NCBI RefSeq assembly: GCF_019649055.1
Contig: NW_026570232.1
Coordinates: 1,791,001 to 1,855,000, forward strand
Direction: 5' to 3'
Source: Paramacrobiotus metropolitanus
Taxonomy: Eukaryota; Tardigrada; Eutardigrada; Parachela; Macrobiotidae
Length of the DNA: 64,000 nt
Below, in pieces: positions 40,340 through 51,406 of the stretch. Each line of letters starts with the position of its first letter. Position 1 is the stretch's first letter. The notes under the pieces are model-generated. The model had not been told where the DNA came from. It was given only the letters and a program-made list of their open reading frames with translations, and did not search any database. The translations under genes and the position numbers were made by a program.

Positions 40340-40946
40340 CTTAACGTTCCTCGCAGCACTGTTCGCCGTTTTACGGTTTTAAGTTTTTAACTTTTCCCAC
40401 CAAAATTATCAGTAAACCGTTAGGCGTTAGCCACTGTGCTTGACTCTGTCAATAACAACCATTGCAAAATAAAATGCATACGTCACTGACAAGATCCTGT
40501 CAATGACGCGATCCATAAACACAAATTAATGATAAATCTAAACAAACGAAACAAACACAAGAACAAATACTTATTAAAGCTGCTTCGAATGTGGAAAATT
40601 GGAAAATCGGAGTAGCATGTGCAGTGACTGCACTGCTGCCAGCAGGCGGACGCCGAAGAATGCTGTCGGTGCCGGAAGAGACGAAAGTCAAAAGCACTTG
40701 TTGATTTTTGCCACTGCTGACAAAACAAATCCAAGCCAGACCAAGATTAATACAGTGTATTCAAGCTGTTCTGAAGCGTGTTAGTTTTAGTTTGGAATTC
40801 CTTTTCACTGTTTCCCATTTTAATCCTTTATCATTTCCCATGTGTACTTACCTGGCACTTAATTTATGGTTTTTCGAGTGTGCTTTCAGTTTATTTCTGT
40901 CAGCTGTTAAAAAGGCTGGAGCGGTTTGCAGCAAGCCGGCGTGAAG
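40340..40946. promoter_or_regulatory. Divergent gene E/co-Smad promoter region
   Basis: The 607 bases between the start codons of gene E (leftward) and the co-Smad (rightward). No TATA box is obvious. Shared regulation is inferred from position only. Confidence 0.4.
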
Positions 40947-43272
40947 ATGTCGCGTTCTGCGTCCAGATCGAACTCAGCCTCTCTGGCGTTCTTCGAGGCC
41001 ATTGCTGAACTCTTGTCCAAATCAGCGTTATCATGTAATGGGGAAACCGCTGGATGCGAGCCGAGCCCCTCCACCAGCGCAGCGCTCCTGTCGCTGCTGA
41101 AGAAGCTGAAGTATCGTCCGGGCGAAGCGAACCCGCTGCTGGACCAGCTGCACACGGCGCTCTCTAGCAAAGGCACCACACCTTCTGACTGCGTGACCAT
41201 TCCGCGCACGGACGACGGGCGCATGCAGCTGGCGGGGAAGAAGCGCTTCCCCCACGTGCTCTACTGCCAGATCTTCCGCTGGCCCGGCGTGCACAAGAAT
41301 GAACTGCGCCACGTGCCTGCCTGTCGCTACGGATACGATACAGCGGCCTCCAGAGAGCACAGCCTCGTCTGCGTCAATCCGCATCACTATGAACGCGGGC
41401 CCCTGCTGACGCTGAGCGCTGCCCTATCAGGCCTCGGCGAGGTGGATGCAGGTCGACTGCGAAAGGATTCGACGGTGTCGGAGCCTTCTTGTACAATGGA
41501 TACGCCGCCGGCTTTGACAGTGGCCGCGCCGCCGCCCGCCCGTGGATTGGCGGGACCGACGGATTCCGCTCCTGCTAAACGTGCCAGAAAGCATTCCGAT
41601 CGTTCCAGTGTGTCGGAGGGGTTTCCGCCGTGTTTGGAAATAACGCCGCCGGAATCACCCCAAGTTTTCAGTTCGGTAACCAAAGAGTCGATGGACGATA
41701 TTATAGAGTTGCCGAACACGCCGGGAAGGTCGGACAGTTGCCGGCCGCGTGTTAATGCCGCTCTGTCGCCTTTGTCAGGGAAAATATCAGTGGCTGTTCG
41801 TGGACTGAAACAAGATTTGGTTTCCGCGGATACAGGAAAAGGTTTTAAGCCCTACGTTAAATCGGCTTCGTCATCAATGTCGACAAATCCATCGGATCGG
41901 TGCGCCCCTGCAATATCTGCCAAATCGCCGTCAAATGGCTTACTGTTGGATAAAGTTGGTAGTGTGAATCCTGTCGTTCCACGGAAGGAACCGGTGTTTC
42001 TGCTGCAGTCGCGTGATTCGGCAGCCGATCGTGGTTCGGAAGAGCCGCGTGCATTGGCGGCATCGCCAGCAAATTTCCGCTGTGATGCGCCCGCTGCGTG
42101 GAATGGGCTCCCGCCAACCGGGAGCGGCTACTTTTTGCCGCCTTCTTGGTGGTCACTGTGGATGCAGCACAGCATTCTCCCATCGTACTTTTATAGTCCC
42201 GTCACTCCCACTCAGTTACAAAACAAGTTGGAAGATGAACAATTTCGAGCGCTGCTTATCGCGGTACCGATACCGGAGCACTGGTGCTGTTTCCTCTATT
42301 ACGAGTTGGATCAACAGGTTGGCTCTTAAGTAAATAATGCATTGATTGCTTTGTTAGTTTCCATTGCTCTTAGCGTACCGTTTCCATTGCTGTTGTATCT
42401 CCAGTGTACTTGAAATTTTTGGTCTTTATTATTTTTAACATTAGTAGATAAACCTATTTCAGTAAATTTTTATGTTGGTTAGTTAGTGATTTCATAGCTA
42501 TTTGCTTATGACGAGGTAAATTGCGCTATGCCTGTTATAGTTATTGTTAAATCAAAGAACATTTTTATTAACTGGTCAGTAGTTTGTTATTTTTTAGTCA
42601 CTACAAAACTACAATGTGGTGTACTGTACGGCGTGTACTGTATTACCATAATATTGTGACTATGAGAAATTAAAACGACGTTTGCAGATTGGAGATATAT
42701 TCGATGTGCCGGCAGCCGATACCACCATTTACATCGATGGACACGAAAAAGCGGGTCATGCCAACCAGTACTGCCTGGGCCTGCTGACAAATCCCCACCG
42801 TAGTGAGGCAGTGATACAGGCTCGTCGCCTGATCGACGATGGAATCGAACTCGCCACCAAGCCTGGCGGCGACGTCTGGTTGCGGTGTCTGAGTCCGCAA
42901 GGAGTCTACCTGCAGAGCTACAGCCTGAACTGCGCAGCCGGACGTACTCCGGGTGACGCTGTGCATATGCTGCACCATCGTGGAGAAATGAAGATATTTG
43001 ATCTTCGCCAGTTCGTATCCCATATGAAGACTGTGGTCCTGGATGAGCAGCCTGACGATGACGATGCTCGCGGTCGCATTCGGGCTGATCTGCATCGCCT
43101 CGGCGTGATTCGGTTGAGTTTCGCCCACACCTTTGCCACTCCCCGACAACCCGTCGAGCGCATGCCTTGCTGGATTGAGATTCGCTTAAAATGGCCGCAC
43201 CGATTAATCGAGGCAGTAATCCGGGATGTGGACGAAACGGATACGAGCGATGAGGAAGTGGATGTCGATTGA
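40947..43272 (+). CDS. Smad4/Medea-type co-Smad
   Basis: Intracellular mediator of TGF-beta/BMP signalling that partners receptor-activated Smads in the nucleus; 651 residues. Exon 1 is 40947-42317 and exon 2 is 42688-43272, with a phase-0 intron after YYELDQQ. The MH1 domain (residues about 10-150) has the DNA-binding hairpin RTDDGRMQLAGKKRFPHV and zinc ligands C82, C126, C142 and H147 (CVNPHHYER). A long Ser/Pro-rich linker follows. The MH2 domain begins PEHWCCFLYYELDQQ and contains QYCLGLL, GDVWLRCLSPQGVYLQSY, GRTPGDAVHML and FDLRQF, as in Smad4. The C-terminus is acidic (DEEVDVD) with no SSXS receptor phosphorylation site, which fits a co-Smad and excludes an R-Smad. The MSRSAS Met is the first ATG in the frame. 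Confidence 0.92.
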
Positions 43273-44657
43273 GGCAGTTTGGCTTTTAAACTGAATGAAA
43301 ACCGGCCGTACCATCCTCGAGATGTTTTGTTTGAATGGAGTGATCAAGAAGTGCTCATTACAATTTACAATCTTTTATGTATATTTGCGGCTTCCCGTTG
43401 CCTTGGTTGCTTGGACTGTTTTCATGGTGCAACCAGCAGTGTTATACGTTTTGACTGTTGCACGGCGTAACTTTCCTAGATTGGTTTTACTTTTTTCTAT
43501 GTTTTTTAGTTGAATTGCGTCTTGTCTTGGTGGTTTACGAGTGCGGTTGTTGCTGAACCTATGATGAGAGTGATTACAGAAACGCTACCCTAGTGCTTAC
43601 ATTTGTACAAGAGTCAAAATGCCAAATATGCAATACTTCAATAACAGCACGAATGAGTACTGGCTTACGAACATTAAATACTTTGCATCTTCTTATGCAC
43701 CGTGTCGCAACTTACAGAGATGGGTTTTATGATTTATCTAACCTTTCTTCAGATTGGCGATACAACACAGTTCTTTGTGATTAGGCCGCCTATTTCCGTA
43801 GTCGGCTGAAGCTGGGTAATCAGAAGTTCAGAACAAAATTACTAAGGTTTCACTTTTTTATGAAACTTGTGACTGTACGTTGTATCGCCAGTCTAATAGA
43901 TTAAATTCAGAGATGGATGAAAATGCTAATTAATATAATACAATGCTAATGTTATGAGTCAGTTAATACTTTGTACAGTGAATATAATTGCTAGATGCCG
44001 TATATGGATAGCTAATAAGCGTAAGGTGGACACTGGACAGCACTGTCACCGCTTTGGCGCCTTTCGTTTTAGCTAGTAAACTTATATTTCAACTACCCAA
44101 TCTCGATGGACAAAGTTTATTAATAGAATTCGTTCTCGATTTCTCCTAATGTAGCAGCTAGCTTGACACATGCGATTCGGCAGTAAAATTATGTAAGCAT
44201 GTGCTCGAATACAATAATATTATGTATGCCTGTGCTCGAACACTACCTAGACACAGCACTGTAAATTCACTAAATTGTAATCACTCAAAAGCTTGTGAAA
44301 ACAAAATAAGAGTACCCCGTGCGATTTCGAAACTGAATTTGTTTGCAGATTTTGTCTTTGTGTACTGCTATGTGATAATTATTACTGCGTTATTGTATAG
44401 TGAAGTAAATAAGGGACATACAAGTTATAAAAAATTTAAAATAAGCATGAACGCCAGTCGCCAGCAAAAACAACGCAGCCCATGCATATACGCCGTATGG
44501 CGTAGGAGTAGATGGTAACAAACCTTTAACCACTGACCACGGATCCGATTCTCCGCAGTCTCGGAACACTCCCAACACTGAGGCGACTTCTGTTGCATTT
44601 CGGAGGCGCATTTTCAGTTTGAGTAGAAGCTGACATTAGCAATATATTTCAACTATG

Positions 44658-45248
44658 GCTGCGTGCACGGGTACAGATACGGGCGTTGGCTGGGTGCACG
44701 GGTGACCTTTATGGGTCCGCACGGGTGTGGGCTGCGTGCATGGCTTATTTATTAAATTTATTCAGATTTTCTGTTTCGCGGATTTTTAAAATATAAAGCG
44801 CCTCGAATTGTTTTAAAATTTCGAGTAGGTTTTCGACACACAAATATTATGAAAAGCTTAAGCAACTTAAAAAAAAGTATTTTGAGACGGATTTTAAATC
44901 ACTGTTAATGCTCTATATGCTATAAACATTAAATCATTCTCTCCTGCCGCTGGCAGGATTGACAAAAGTCTGACCCGGAAACGTTTTGTGAAATCTGAGT
45001 TTTGATGGCTCATGAACAAATTGAGGGCCATCCATAATAGACATGTGCTACGAAAGTGACTGAAAAATCTCTGTTGAGTCAAGTGGAGAAAAAAGGCTCC
45101 GTATTTCTAAAACGGGGAGTAAAATTTAAACGTGTTCAAGGAATAATAATATTTTAATCTAAAAGTAGAAATCCGTGCTCGCAAACATCACCCGTGGCGA
45201 ATTTTCCCGTGCACACAGCCAACGCCCGTGTTTTCCCGTGCACGCAGC
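44658..45248. mobile_element. Inverted-repeat element with about 43-bp imperfect termini
   Basis: The left arm (44658-44702, starting gctgcgtgcacggg and including gggcgttggct) is matched on the opposite strand at 45206-45248 with a few differences. The interior is about 500 bp with no transposase frame. Related gtgcacggg motifs recur inside the left end. It is probably a non-autonomous DNA element; the target duplication is not clear. Confidence 0.6.
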
Positions 45249-45989
45249 ATCGATCTCTATTTTAATATTAATTCGACAGAACGGGCCGGAGGGACTGAAG
45301 GCGATATGATTAGAAGGTGATTTGGATTTGGAACTGTGAAGTGATATTCATATAATCCAGCCGTACAAATGCTTACATATATATGTAAGTTAGCACTGTT
45401 CATTATTTTGGTTAACATAATCCGCCATCCATATAATATCTGAACGCTGTTTCTTATTTCTTACACTAACAAGTACTTAACAATATTATCGACTCGCGAC
45501 AATTCGTTACATCTGCACTGATGTGGGCTGTGCAACAAGTTACGACGACAACGTTTTCAATGTGTAAAAGCGCATAATTTGTAAACATGAACGAGTCACG
45601 CGGACGTGTGCGTTTGTCATTTACGAGAGTTAATTAATACATTAATTAATTCATTAACTAACAAATTAAAAAACTCTCGTAAATGAATTAATTAACTCTC
45701 GTATTAATAGACACTCATTTACAGTGATTTACTCACTGTCCCGGTGGTTTTTCACTGTATTCAGTATATTCACTGTTTCAGTGTACTGTTTGTCGACCGA
45801 CTGCATTCGTATTGGATTTTCGCAAACTGATTCGCAAACATGAAACTTCAACTGTCTGCGCGCAATTCGAAACATACAAACTTCATTTTATAATACTCGT
45901 AATAATCACCCTTGTCCAAAAATTTGTGAGATCTGTTATAATTTCCCGTTTATGGGCAACTTCATTATTACAAAGAATTAGCGGTAACG

Positions 45990-46155
45990 CTCGAAACATT
46001 AACAACAATTATTCTCGAAACATTAATTGTGCTACTCTCGCAACATTAACAACAATTAAAAACATGTCAACATTAACAACAATTAAAAACATTAACAACA
46101 ATTAAAAACATTAACAACAATTAACAACAATTAAAAACAAAACAAACAACAATGA
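45990..46155. repeat. Simple-sequence array (acattaacaacaattaaaa-like)
   Basis: Seven or more degenerate copies of attaacaacaattaaaaac-type units in direct orientation. A relic of the same motif lies near 46716-46742. Confidence 0.8.
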
Positions 46156-46816
46156 GCAATACCCGCGTGCATGCGGGCTTTGTAATGCACTGTGCACAGA
46201 ATATTTCAGAGGAGAGAAAGCATGGGGCTCTATGGGTGAAATCGGTGTTTCTTTTATTTTAACGATTTTCAGGAGAGATTGGACTGTCAGGTAGAAAGTA
46301 AAACGTAGAGAATTTTTTTTCTCTACATTTAGATTCAGAATCTGTCAAGCAAAACTTCCTGAAATAATTTCAGAAAGCATTAAACGGAATAGTCTTGTAC
46401 TGTACTGCTGCACTGAACTGCCAAACGAGGGTGTTCGCAAGATGGCTCAGCAGCTGGAATTTAGATGTTTTCGGTAAAACTCTTTTTGCATTGCTCAGCT
46501 TATATTTTGCTGGACAAGTTATATACTGAATTGTAGAGAATTAAATTCTCCACAATCTGGTATGCAGCTAACGGCTGAAATAGCTCAAGAAAACGTAATA
46601 CAAACGTAAAAGACGTGCGCTCCTGTATATGCCTATGTATAACTCTCTTCTGAAATTTTAACTGCGCAAGCGCTGTACAGGGAAATAGTGGGGTGGTCGT
46701 GCACACGGTTAAGGCTTATTAAAAACAACAATTAAAAGCAACAATGCAGGACATGTACACCAGGACGTCAAAACTACAACCGTCGCAAAATCACCATTAT
46801 CGGTCCATCATACATT

Positions 46817-49800
46817 TTATCCAGGTATAATTGTTTGCAAACCAGTATCAGAATGATAGCGTTCACGGTGCCGGTTCAGTTTTCCTTCGAAGAGAAATCC
46901 TTTTCGGCACAGTTCACATTTATAGGGAAATTCTTCGTACGCCATCCGCTTGCGGGGATTGACATAGCCCTGAATCTGTCCTCTGCTTCTAGCCTCCTGA
47001 TAGCGCAATCGGCACACCTTCCTTCCCGCCGCATCATGCATTCGCCGTCTGTGCCCGTCCAACTCCTTCTTCTGGTTGAAAGCTTTTCCACACGTATCAC
47101 AGACGAATTCGTAAGTCTTCTCGTGCGTCCGCATATGAACTTGCAGTTTAGACCGATCCCGGAAGGTTTTGTTGCAGATCGTACAAGCGGCGTCAGGTTC
47201 CTTGTGCACCCCTCTGTGATGCGTACTCATCTTACCATACGTCGCAAACACCTTTTCACACACAGGGCATCGATAGCCATCGACTTCTTTATGGACCGGC
47301 GCATGACGGCCCAGGGCTGCTGCGTTTGCTAGGACCAAGTTACAAATCGCACACTGAGCACGGTCATGCTGCAAAAACGGATATTGTTTCACTTTCAGAG
47401 CACAAGTTTTAAAAAAACAATAAAGATACAAAACAGAATATTTGACGCTCTAACAGAATGAATATACGATTAACCATGCGGCATGCAGCGGTAAATTTCG
47501 GTTCATTTTACGCCGAGGTTGATTGTAATTAATAGTTGACCCATATGTGAATTTGAAATTAAAAAAAGCCTACGAAATTAAAAAAATTTACCGTAGTTTG
47601 ATGGAGGGTCAGGCTGGCTTTTGTGTTGAACTCGCGTTCACAAATATGACACGCCCAACTTCCGGTTTCTGGTTGCTCGGAATGAACCTCCGGATGACGA
47701 TACTTCACATGAGTATCCATGGCAATACTGGCAATGAAAATGCCACAGTGCTCACATTCGGTCCTTGGATGGTAGCGTTTTCCGTGGCTTTTCACATGAA
47801 ATACCAAGTCACCAAACATCCCGAAAGTCTTCCTGCACTCTGGACACTCCCGTTCAGGGCCGTCCATCGCACCATCGGCATGCAAACTGTTATGCAGAGA
47901 CAACAATTTCTCATCGCCGAAATTAATTTTACAATCGCTACAGGCAAACTTCGTCGCTTCCGACGGATCGGTCAAACACACTTTCCTGACATGATGCTTC
48001 GGAGATGGCGGAGGAGTGGGATAATAATCGCTGTCAGAACCAGCCTCCTCTATTTCCGCATCGTCGTCTTCCGATTCAGCTTCTTCGCTTTGCACAGAAT
48101 CCTCATCCGAGACAAGATTCTCAGGAAGAGAGCTGCATAACGCCGGTTTCAACACCGGTGTCAACGCATTCGGCTTGACGGGAAGACGAGAACGATTTGT
48201 ACGACGCGGATGAGTCGTTACTTCGGGATCGAGTGGACGTTCTTGTGAGATCATTTGTGCCAATCCGATACCGGAGAATGCCGGCATGGCAGCAGATGAA
48301 GCGTCTGAAAAACAAAGCGAGTAAGAGCAAACTGCTGCACACGTTCACAATCACAACACAAAATCGTACCGGGGATATCAAACACGCTGAAATCAGAATG
48401 GAAACTGTCTATCATTCTGGCGTACGGTCTCGAATAGCCCACTCTCAGTTCTTCGCCAGGGGCGATATATTTTGTCGTAACAAACACCAGCTTGTTCTTC
48501 CGTTGGCACACCATCAGATTCTGTTCGGACAGGTTCTTCGCCAGGCGTACGTAGCGCATCCAGTTGCAGTAATCATCTGAATCCAGAAGGCACTGTTTAA
48601 CAACGCCACTCCCGTTTTCGTCTTTGATGCCGAAATTGGCTTCTTCAGAGGCAATGCAGACTGGAGCGAGCATCGGTCCAAACACTGTCTGGGTGTGCAG
48701 CTCAGTTCTGGTAAAAACACCTTTCTCTACAGAAAAGCAATCGTATCACGCTGCATAAGGGATTTGTAAGTTTAGTGCAATCATATTTAAAGAACTGCTA
48801 AAAGATGGAAGTTAGTAAGTGTACCGAGCGAATCCATGCACAAATCAATGGTGAGGCAGCCGGGTAAACTTGCTATGGCCAACGGGACAACAGGCGTATT
48901 CTCAATATACGACGTGTGAAACCAACACGGCTCCTCTGAAAACCGCTGACACTGTGCACAGTCTACAATGAGACAACTTTGAAACCATCAACCGTAAATC
49001 CATCACAGTCTTCAGCAACCGCTACTCCTTCTAGTACTACTCGTAGTACTACTTCTCGTAGAAATTATTTCATTAGACTGATTAAAAGTCCATTTGGCCA
49101 AGCTCGAAGAAAACAAATTCCAAAACTCTACTTAAGAAATCCTTACAGATGCCAGTGCATAGAAATCGCTTTCCATCGTCCTCGGCAGACATTCCCGGAA
49201 GCGACAAGTCTGTAACCAACAGTCATTATGACAAAACGTGTCACGACTGTGCAAGTAGTACATACTGTATTCACACAACCTTTGGGTTGAATTTCTCATT
49301 TATGCAAAGTCACATCGAACGGCGCAGCTGATTCACGCGTTGCCAGTGTTCAAAGTACTACCCGAGTAGCAATAAAAAATGCAAGCAATATGGACAATTA
49401 CAGCTAATTATTTACTAAAGGAACACACAGAGTACAAGTAAAGCGTTTGTTAACCGCATCAGTACCGATGTCTAACTGTTGCAAGTCGCTGTCCGATTCC
49501 GCCCGGTGTGCAGTCTCGCATGTCCGGCCATCCACAACAAGGTGTGAAACACTTTCATTGCTGTCATGTTCAAGGCCTAGATTCCCACATTCCGTTGCAT
49601 GATGGGTTGCCTTCTCTAACACAGAAAAACTCCAGTACACATAAAATACCTTACTTCCGGTCTACGGGAGCGACGGCGCCACTAACGGCAAGACCAAAAT
49701 CATTACAGACAAATAGACATCATTACAGTCACAGTCTCTGACTCTCACAGACAACCGTCAAGCTACTGGCATTCACGAGTCGGAGCGCTTTTTACCTGAG

Positions 49801-50756
49801 TACAAAAAAGCACTCCGACTCGTGCAAAACAACCAGATAGCGCTGCTGATCATTTGCTGGTTACCACTGACCCAGTGCGGCTATTTTCCGATGCCACCTT
49901 TGCAGCGTTGCGTAAGTGCCAACTCGCTGATAACTTTTGAGAACACTACTGAAACTTCGTGGTCGCTTGGATTTCGTATCCTTCCAGAAACTGATGATTT
50001 CCTTCCATACTTCAAGAGAGTAGCCTTGGCCGTTAGGCCCGCTAGCCAGTTTTCGTTTGGCTGCAGTCTGTTTTTTCGTCACTTGACTGCCTGCAGCAAT
50101 TAGAATCGAAATTTGAAAAACCCAAACACAGCGTTTCACTGCACATTCAATATGTTAACGCACAGAACATATGCCGAACAGCAACGCAATTATAGAAATC
50201 CCAGTTACTGACACGCTAATGAACTATTACAGTTTTTTCGTTGAAATCGTTTGCGTGCATTCGCATTAATTTTCTTGGATTTACCGAATACCAGCACAGC
50301 CAGGTTAGAATTATTAAAACCACTGCTGGTGATTACAGACTTATACACCGTTACTAACCCACAATGCAATGCAACGTAAACATAATATGATAATACGAAT
50401 ATATATTTATGAGCAATTTCTGAATATATTCGTACTTCTGAGTATTCCAGAGACCAGTCACATCACAAGAAAAGATTTTTACCTGTGTCAGTGCCATTGG
50501 CTTGAGCGTGAATCTGAATGTTGCTAGCATTATCATCCGAAAGATTCTCCGACAAGTCGGCTCCGTTTTCCGTGTCAGGCGGAGATTTCTTCTGGAGCTC
50601 ATCTGCAGCCTGCGCAGTCGTCAGGATTTCTTCTGCGGTGGTTTTTGCGCTTAATGTTTCGCCACTCACATCGGCTTCCAAGAGAACATTCAACATTTCC
50701 TGGCGGCTGTTCACATTGTAGCTCACTACTTCTTGCTCTTTTAAAATTTCTTCCAT
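46817..50756 (-). CDS. Gene G: PR/SET-C2H2 protein, nine fingers
   Basis: Predicted 737-residue nuclear protein without MH1 or THAP. Exons in order: 50483-50756, 49436-49615, 48825-48962, 48370-48726, 47592-48304, 46817-47368; four phase-1 introns and one phase-0, no stops. About 150 acidic, unstructured residues precede the knuckle CAQCQRFSEEPCWFH and IASLPGCLTI. The SET domain (residues about 198-316) shows FGPMLAP, CNWMRYVRL, EQNLMVCQRKN and ELRVGYSRPYA. An acidic linker (EEAESEDDDAEIEE) leads to nine fingers; the fourth is split by the last intron (LHQTT|H). The end is HSDTGLQTIIPG, a changed form of the family tail. It lies head-to-head with the GNPTAB-like gene, 650 bases apart. Confidence 0.83.
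49774..49824. repeat. Near-perfect 20-bp hairpin in gene G intron 1
   Basis: Arms cacgagtcggagcgcttttt (49774-49793) and aaaaagcactccgactcgtg (49805-49824) pair with one mismatch around an 11-base loop. Confidence 0.8.
49861..50139 (-). other. Unrecognised 92-codon open frame in gene G intron 1
   Basis: A minus-strand frame begins with a hydrophobic stretch and continues with a basic, helix-rich segment (SLEVWKEIISFWKDTKSK, ATLQRWHRKIA) that resembles a helix-turn-helix. It lies beside a 20-bp hairpin inside the intron and on the same strand as gene G. It could be a transposase remnant, an unrecognised small gene or chance. I cannot assign a function. Confidence 0.25.
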
Positions 50757-51406
50757 GTTATGGCTGCTTCGTTGAAAATTGCCCACTGAATTTCAGTCAC
50801 GACACAAATTTTCATTCTTCAACAATCTCCAACGAGCTACGTAAACGACGCTGATGAACTGGTAAGTACAATGTTCGCATGTTGACGGCAATCTGCACTT
50901 ACAGACATTGCTAGGGTCTTGAAAAAAGGAAGCAGTACAGTATGTAACGCGTTACACATCCAATAAGTAATAACTCTATGGTTGTTAAGCGGGAATTGGG
51001 AAATGAAAACTGAAACCTGGGAATAAAATTGAAAATCAAAAATTTACACATGCGTACTGTACTTACTTTACTGCGAATGTCAAAAATAGAGCGCATGGAT
51101 GATGGATCTAAAAAACTCAGGGATAAGCCAACGCGCAGGGGCTGCCCACTGCGCACTGCGCAGAGCAGGCAGTACTGCAGTAGAGTAAAACAGCTGACTG
51201 GTATGGTTGTTTTTCTAGTAATCTAGTTTTCTGACTTTCGCTGCTTAATATCACAGACACCTACTCGTTTTTCAGAGTAGGAACGCAATCAGTTTGTTGT
51301 TCATGTAGTCTGAGCAAGTTGGATATTTCCTTGGGTGATCTGTTTGGATAGCGATTTTTGCTGATGGGATTGGGATTCATGCCAATGCCAGCGATAAAGC
51401 CCATCC
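50757..51406. promoter_or_regulatory. Divergent gene G/GNPTAB-like promoter region
   Basis: The 650 bases between two start codons pointing away from each other. It includes GC-rich ctgcccactgcgcactgcgc near 51142. No TATA box is clear. Confidence 0.4.

Larger units (their letters stand above)
43273..46816. other. Intergenic co-Smad-gene G; repeat-rich
   Basis: The two genes converge here and no gene is supported. It contains an inverted-repeat element (44658-45248), a hairpin with catttacgagagtt arms (about 45619-45684), and a simple-sequence array of acattaacaacaattaaaa units (about 45990-46155). The rest is AT-rich. Confidence 0.6.

Noticed and set aside
42318-42329. Co-Smad ending at the early TAA after exon 1
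   Set aside because: The MH2 domain continues exactly in phase from 42688 after a normal donor and acceptor.
46835-47332. 165-codon plus-strand frame over gene G's last exon
   Set aside because: It overlaps five clear C2H2 fingers on the minus strand and has no domain of its own.
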